Origin: Neisseria leonii
GTDB lineage: Bacteria; Pseudomonadota; Gammaproteobacteria; Burkholderiales; Neisseriaceae
Direction: 5' to 3'
Assembly: GCF_028776105.2 (NCBI RefSeq)
Contig: NZ_CP145606.1
Coordinates: 682,001-746,000 of the forward strand
DNA: 64,000 bases
Shown here piece by piece: positions 61,150-64,000 of the stretch (the stretch's first letter is position 1; each line of letters begins with the position of its first letter). Below the pieces are notes generated by a model. The model was not told the DNA's origin. It ran no database searches and saw only the letters and a program-made list of their open reading frames with translations. Both the position numbers and the translations under genes were made by a program.

Positions 61150-61755
61150 ATGTCCAAAATCCTCTATTTTTTCGATCCGCTGTGCGGCTGGTGCTATGCC
61201 GTCGGCAAAAACCTTGCCCGACTGGCCGAAACCGCCGAAGTGGATCCGATACCGACCGGTTTATTTGCCCATTCCGGCAAAAAAATGGATGAACGTTTTT
61301 CCCGATACGCATGGTCAAACGACCGGCGTATCGCCGATTTGACCGGACAGACATTCAGCGAGCACTACCGCCGGAATATACTGGGACAAAACGGCAACTT
61401 CGATTCGTTCAATCTGACCGCCGCACTGACCGCCGTACGGCAAACCGCACCGGAACGCGAACTGGAACTGCTCTCTGTATTTCAGACGGCCCGCTATATC
61501 GACGGTCTGGATACTGCCGTTACCGAAATACTTGCCTCAATCCTGAACCGAAACGGCCTGCCCCGTGCGGCGGATCTGCTGAACGACCCCGCACTCAGGG
61601 AGCAGACCGAGCAGAGGATTCGGTCAGGCAGGGCATTGGCCGGGCAGCTGGGCATATCGGGCGTACCGGGTTTCGCACAGCAGACTGGCCGGACTTACCG
61701 CCTGCTGACTCCCGCAGACCTGTTCGACACTCAAACCGGCACAAAGGCCGTCTGA
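61150..61755 (+). CDS. DsbA-family thioredoxin-fold protein
   Basis: A 201-residue FrnE/DsbA-type oxidoreductase without a signal peptide. FFDPLCGWCYAVGKNL holds a CGWC redox motif, and ISGVPGFAQQTGRTYRLL has the cis-Pro loop. The ORF opens at 60997, overlapping phoH; the ATG at 61150 begins the fold. Confidence 0.86.
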   Translation: MSKILYFFDPLCGWCYAVGKNLARLAETAEVDPIPTGLFAHSGKKMDERFSRYAWSNDRRIADLTGQTFSEHYRRNILGQNGNFDSFNLTAALTAVRQTAPERELELLSVFQTARYIDGLDTAVTEILASILNRNGLPRAADLLNDPALREQTEQRIRSGRALAGQLGISGVPGFAQQTGRTYRLLTPADLFDTQTGTKAV

Positions 61756-61783
61756 AAGCACACCCGGGCTTTTCAGACGGCCT
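61745..61783. terminator. Inverted DUS pair between DsbA-family and rarD genes
   Basis: AGGCCGTCTGAAAG faces CTTTTCAGACGGCCT; between two convergent genes and could serve both. Confidence 0.7.
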
Positions 61784-61804
61784 GTTCTGCCGCAAACGGC
61801 CAAA

Positions 61805-62719
61805 CTATACGGCCTGAACCGGCACTTTGGCATAACGGGTGCGGCAGAGCTTCAACAGACCGTCGAAACCGCTCACAGCCAAAGCCGCAATAATCAGCGC
61901 GTAAGCCGGCCAAGATTCCGCCGCCACCGGCGTATCCAGCAGCAGCCACGCCCCCAGAAACAGCAGGACGGGTTCCAAATAACTCAAAATACCGAACAGC
62001 GGTACCGGCAGCAGGCGGCTGGCATTCAGATTCAGCTGCATCGATGCCGCACTCAATATCCCCAAAAGCGGAATCAGCAGAAGATATTTCCACGACCAGG
62101 CCGCATCACCCATACCGCTGCCGTTCAGCCACAAATACAGTGCGGCAAACGGCGCAATCACCGTCAAATCAATCAGCAGCCCGAACAAAGCCGGTACACG
62201 CATCTGGCGGCGCAGCAGATAATAAGGCGGATAGCCCAGACACACCGCCCAAGTCGTCCATGCCAGTGCCTGCGTCTGCCAGATTTCATAGAGTACGCCC
62301 GCAGCGGCCAATGCCAATGCTACTTTCTGCCACCTGTTCGGCCGCTCGCCGAGAAAGAGGCGTGCAAACACCACCATCATCAAAGGAAACAGGAAATAAC
62401 CGGTCGCGGCATTGACCCCGTGCCCGTTCACCGGCGCCCACATAAACAGCCACAGCTGGGCCGCCACCAACGGTGTCGCCGCCAGAATGCCCGCCCAACG
62501 CCGCCAATTGCGGCCGGTTTCACGCAAAAATGCTTTCAGCTGCGGCCAAGCCCCCGTGGCGAATACCAACAGCCACAAACCGCCCAGCATCACCACCATA
62601 CGCCAGGCAAAAACATCCGTGCCGCTTAAAGGTTTGAGCCAGGCACTGTACAGATAAATCACGCCGAACAGTATATTGGACAGTACGGCCGCAGCCACAC
62701 CTTGACCGGTAGGATTCAT
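61805..62719 (-). CDS. EamA-family transporter, RarD-like
   Basis: A 304-residue membrane protein with ten hydrophobic helices and two EamA halves: GVAAAVLSNILFGVIYLYSAW and the second half at LIDLTVIAPFAALYLWLNG. LSGTDVFAWRMVVMLG and FPLMMVVFARLFLGERPNRWQ are RarD-like. The ATG at 62719 is preferred over the longer frame to 62791. Substrate unknown. Confidence 0.87.
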   Translation of the reverse strand: MNPTGQGVAAAVLSNILFGVIYLYSAWLKPLSGTDVFAWRMVVMLGGLWLLVFATGAWPQLKAFLRETGRNWRRWAGILAATPLVAAQLWLFMWAPVNGHGVNAATGYFLFPLMMVVFARLFLGERPNRWQKVALALAAAGVLYEIWQTQALAWTTWAVCLGYPPYYLLRRQMRVPALFGLLIDLTVIAPFAALYLWLNGSGMGDAAWSWKYLLLIPLLGILSAASMQLNLNASRLLPVPLFGILSYLEPVLLFLGAWLLLDTPVAAESWPAYALIIAALAVSGFDGLLKLCRTRYAKVPVQAV

Positions 62720-62844
62720 AAAAATCTCCGCTTGGGTTGGAAGCGGCCATTTTAAAGAATTTTTATGATAAAATTTTTCACAAATAATCAAAATACAAAA
62801 TCATTTATCCTTTTAATCCTGTTTTCAAATGTTTTTTTCCACAA
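62720..62844. other. AT-rich divergent promoter region of rarD and the Lrp gene
   Basis: 125 bases with -10-like TATGATAAAAT and several AAAT tracts. Lrp/AsnC proteins often control a divergent transporter, so binding here is plausible. Confidence 0.4.
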
Positions 62845-63312
62845 ATGACAACCCACGAATTAGACAAGCTCGACAAAGCCATTCTCAATATCCTCCAAGA
62901 AAACGCCGCCCTGCCGCTGGCGGAAATTGCCGAGCGGGTACACTCTTCGCCTGCCACCTGCCAGCGGCGTATCCGCCAGCTGCAAGACAGCGGCGTGATT
63001 CTGAAACAGGTGGCATTAGTCAGCCCGACGGCCGTCGGCCGCAGCCTGAGCGTCTTTATCGCTGTCGAAATGGCCAGCCAAAACCACCAAATGCTCGACC
63101 GCTTCGTCCACAGCCTGACGACCGAACCCGATGTCGTCTGCTGCTACGAAATTTCAGGCGACCACGACTACATGCTGCTGGTACACGCGCGCGATATGGC
63201 CGATTACCACCGCCTGACCCGCCGCATCTTTACCGCCGACAACAACGTCCGCGCCTTCAAAAGCCAATTTATCATGGATTTCAACAAAGTAGAGACTAAA
63301 ATTACCCTGTAA
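62845..63312 (+). CDS. Lrp/AsnC-family transcriptional regulator
   Basis: A 155-residue regulator: winged helix ELDKLDKAILNILQENAALPLAEIAERVHSSPATCQRRIRQL, then the amino-acid-binding RAM domain (CCYEISGDHDYMLLVHARDM). Likely acts on the divergent transporter gene. Followed by a degenerate DUS hairpin. Confidence 0.94.
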   Translation: MTTHELDKLDKAILNILQENAALPLAEIAERVHSSPATCQRRIRQLQDSGVILKQVALVSPTAVGRSLSVFIAVEMASQNHQMLDRFVHSLTTEPDVVCCYEISGDHDYMLLVHARDMADYHRLTRRIFTADNNVRAFKSQFIMDFNKVETKITL

Positions 63313-63409
63313 GGCCGTCTGAAAACCGCAGATACACCGGCCTTGCTGTTTCAGGCGGCCTCTACCGCCTTCTGCTATAATCCGCCCTTTTCCACCGTTT
63401 CACCCGTTT

Positions 63410-64000
63410 ATGAACCCGCCCGCCCAAGTCATCAACCGCCTGCTGCCGCAAACCCAATGCCGCGAATGCGGTTTCTCCGGCTGCCTGCCGTATGCGGAAG
63501 CCTTAGCCTCAGGCGAAGCCCCGTTGAATTTGTGCGCCCCGGGCGGCGAAACTGTCATCCGCGACTTGGCTGCCCTGCTGAAACAGCCGCCCCTGCCGCC
63601 GGCCAAAGTCCAGCCTCCCGTATTGGCTTGGATTGACGAGGCCGTCTGCATCGGCTGTACTGCCTGCATCCGTGCCTGCCCGGTCGATGCCATACTCGGC
63701 GCGTCCAAACAGATGCACACCGTCATCGCCGACGAATGCACCGGCTGCGGCCTCTGTGTCGCCCCTTGCCCCGTAGACTGTATCCATTTGCAGCCCGTAC
63801 CCGACCGCCATCTGCCGCGCGCACGTACATTGGCAACGGCAGCGGAACCGCGTTTTGCCGCTGCCGAACACGCCCGCCTGCGCTACGAACAACGGCAAGG
63901 CCGTCTGAAACGCGATACGGCAGAAAAAAAATCCCGCCTTGCCGAACGTGAAGCCGCCGCCAAAGCGCGTCTGCAAAACACATCGGCCGCTACCGCCCCC
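63410..64000 (+). CDS. RnfB-like iron-sulfur protein (3' end missing)
   Basis: Runs off the right edge after 197 codons. It has the RnfB N-terminal cluster site CRECGFSGC, two [4Fe-4S] ferredoxin motifs (CIGCTACIRACPVD and CTGCGLCVAPCPVDC) and a charged C-terminal helix. RnfB-type subunits pass electrons in the Rnf/Rsx complex at the inner membrane. No membrane helix is visible at the start, so it could also be a soluble relative. Confidence 0.88.
   Translation, partial: MNPPAQVINRLLPQTQCRECGFSGCLPYAEALASGEAPLNLCAPGGETVIRDLAALLKQPPLPPAKVQPPVLAWIDEAVCIGCTACIRACPVDAILGASKQMHTVIADECTGCGLCVAPCPVDCIHLQPVPDRHLPRARTLATAAEPRFAAAEHARLRYEQRQGRLKRDTAEKKSRLAEREAAAKARLQNTSAATAP

Overview
The window reads as a chromosome segment of Neisseria or a close relative. 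The 12-bp Neisseria DNA uptake sequence in its AG form (AGGCCGTCTGAA) occurs dozens of times, often as inverted pairs acting as terminators. Gene content also fits: DapC, HisB with an N-terminal extension, an sdhCDAB-sdhE-gltA cluster, and an rpsF-priB-rpsR-rplI operon.

Layout. (1) 1-11,141, host: 3' part of a cation/proton antiporter, an NfeD-SPFH membrane pair, hemW, the leftward ribosomal operon with priB, then rightward mscS-type channel, nudB, an endonuclease/exonuclease/phosphatase-fold protein, tas and apaH. (2) About 11,235-46,690, a nearly complete Mu-like transposable prophage lying right-end first, so almost all genes read leftward. From the window's right: a divergent HTH regulator and a broken S24 repressor fragment, ner, transposase A and B, a string of small early genes, a toxin-antitoxin-like locus, gemA, mor, lysis genes (muramidase, holin candidate, nested Rz/Rz1), TraR/DksA protein, gp25-gp27, terminase, portal, F, G, I/Z, T, gp35-gp38, sheath, tube, gp41/gp41', tape measure, N, P, gp45-gp48, tail fibre and fibre assembly. 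Both ends carry matching arrays of repeated sites with the Mu arrangement. (3) 46,691-64,000, host: dapC, sdhCDAB-sdhE-gltA, a small hypothetical gene, a U32 peptidase (TrhP-like), a lipoprotein, hisB and hisC, a DUF2062 protein, nhaA, phoH, a DsbA-family protein, rarD, an Lrp/AsnC regulator, and the start of an RnfB-like iron-sulfur protein cut by the window edge.

How it works together. The prophage has a full transposition, head, tail and lysis set. Its early promoter carries a palindromic operator between -35 and -10, shared with the divergent regulator. Added to the Mu plan are AT-rich cargo genes: a rightward gene between gp27 and gp28, a coiled-coil membrane protein after gemA, a nuclease-like tail on head protein F, and a locus resembling the enteric Ibs/Sib type I toxin-antitoxin systems (tiny hydrophobic peptide, antisense promoter, antisense terminator) followed by a small ribbon-helix-helix-like protein. 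This last locus is the most interesting item in the window.

All calls come from reading the sequence and recalled family features; no database search was run.
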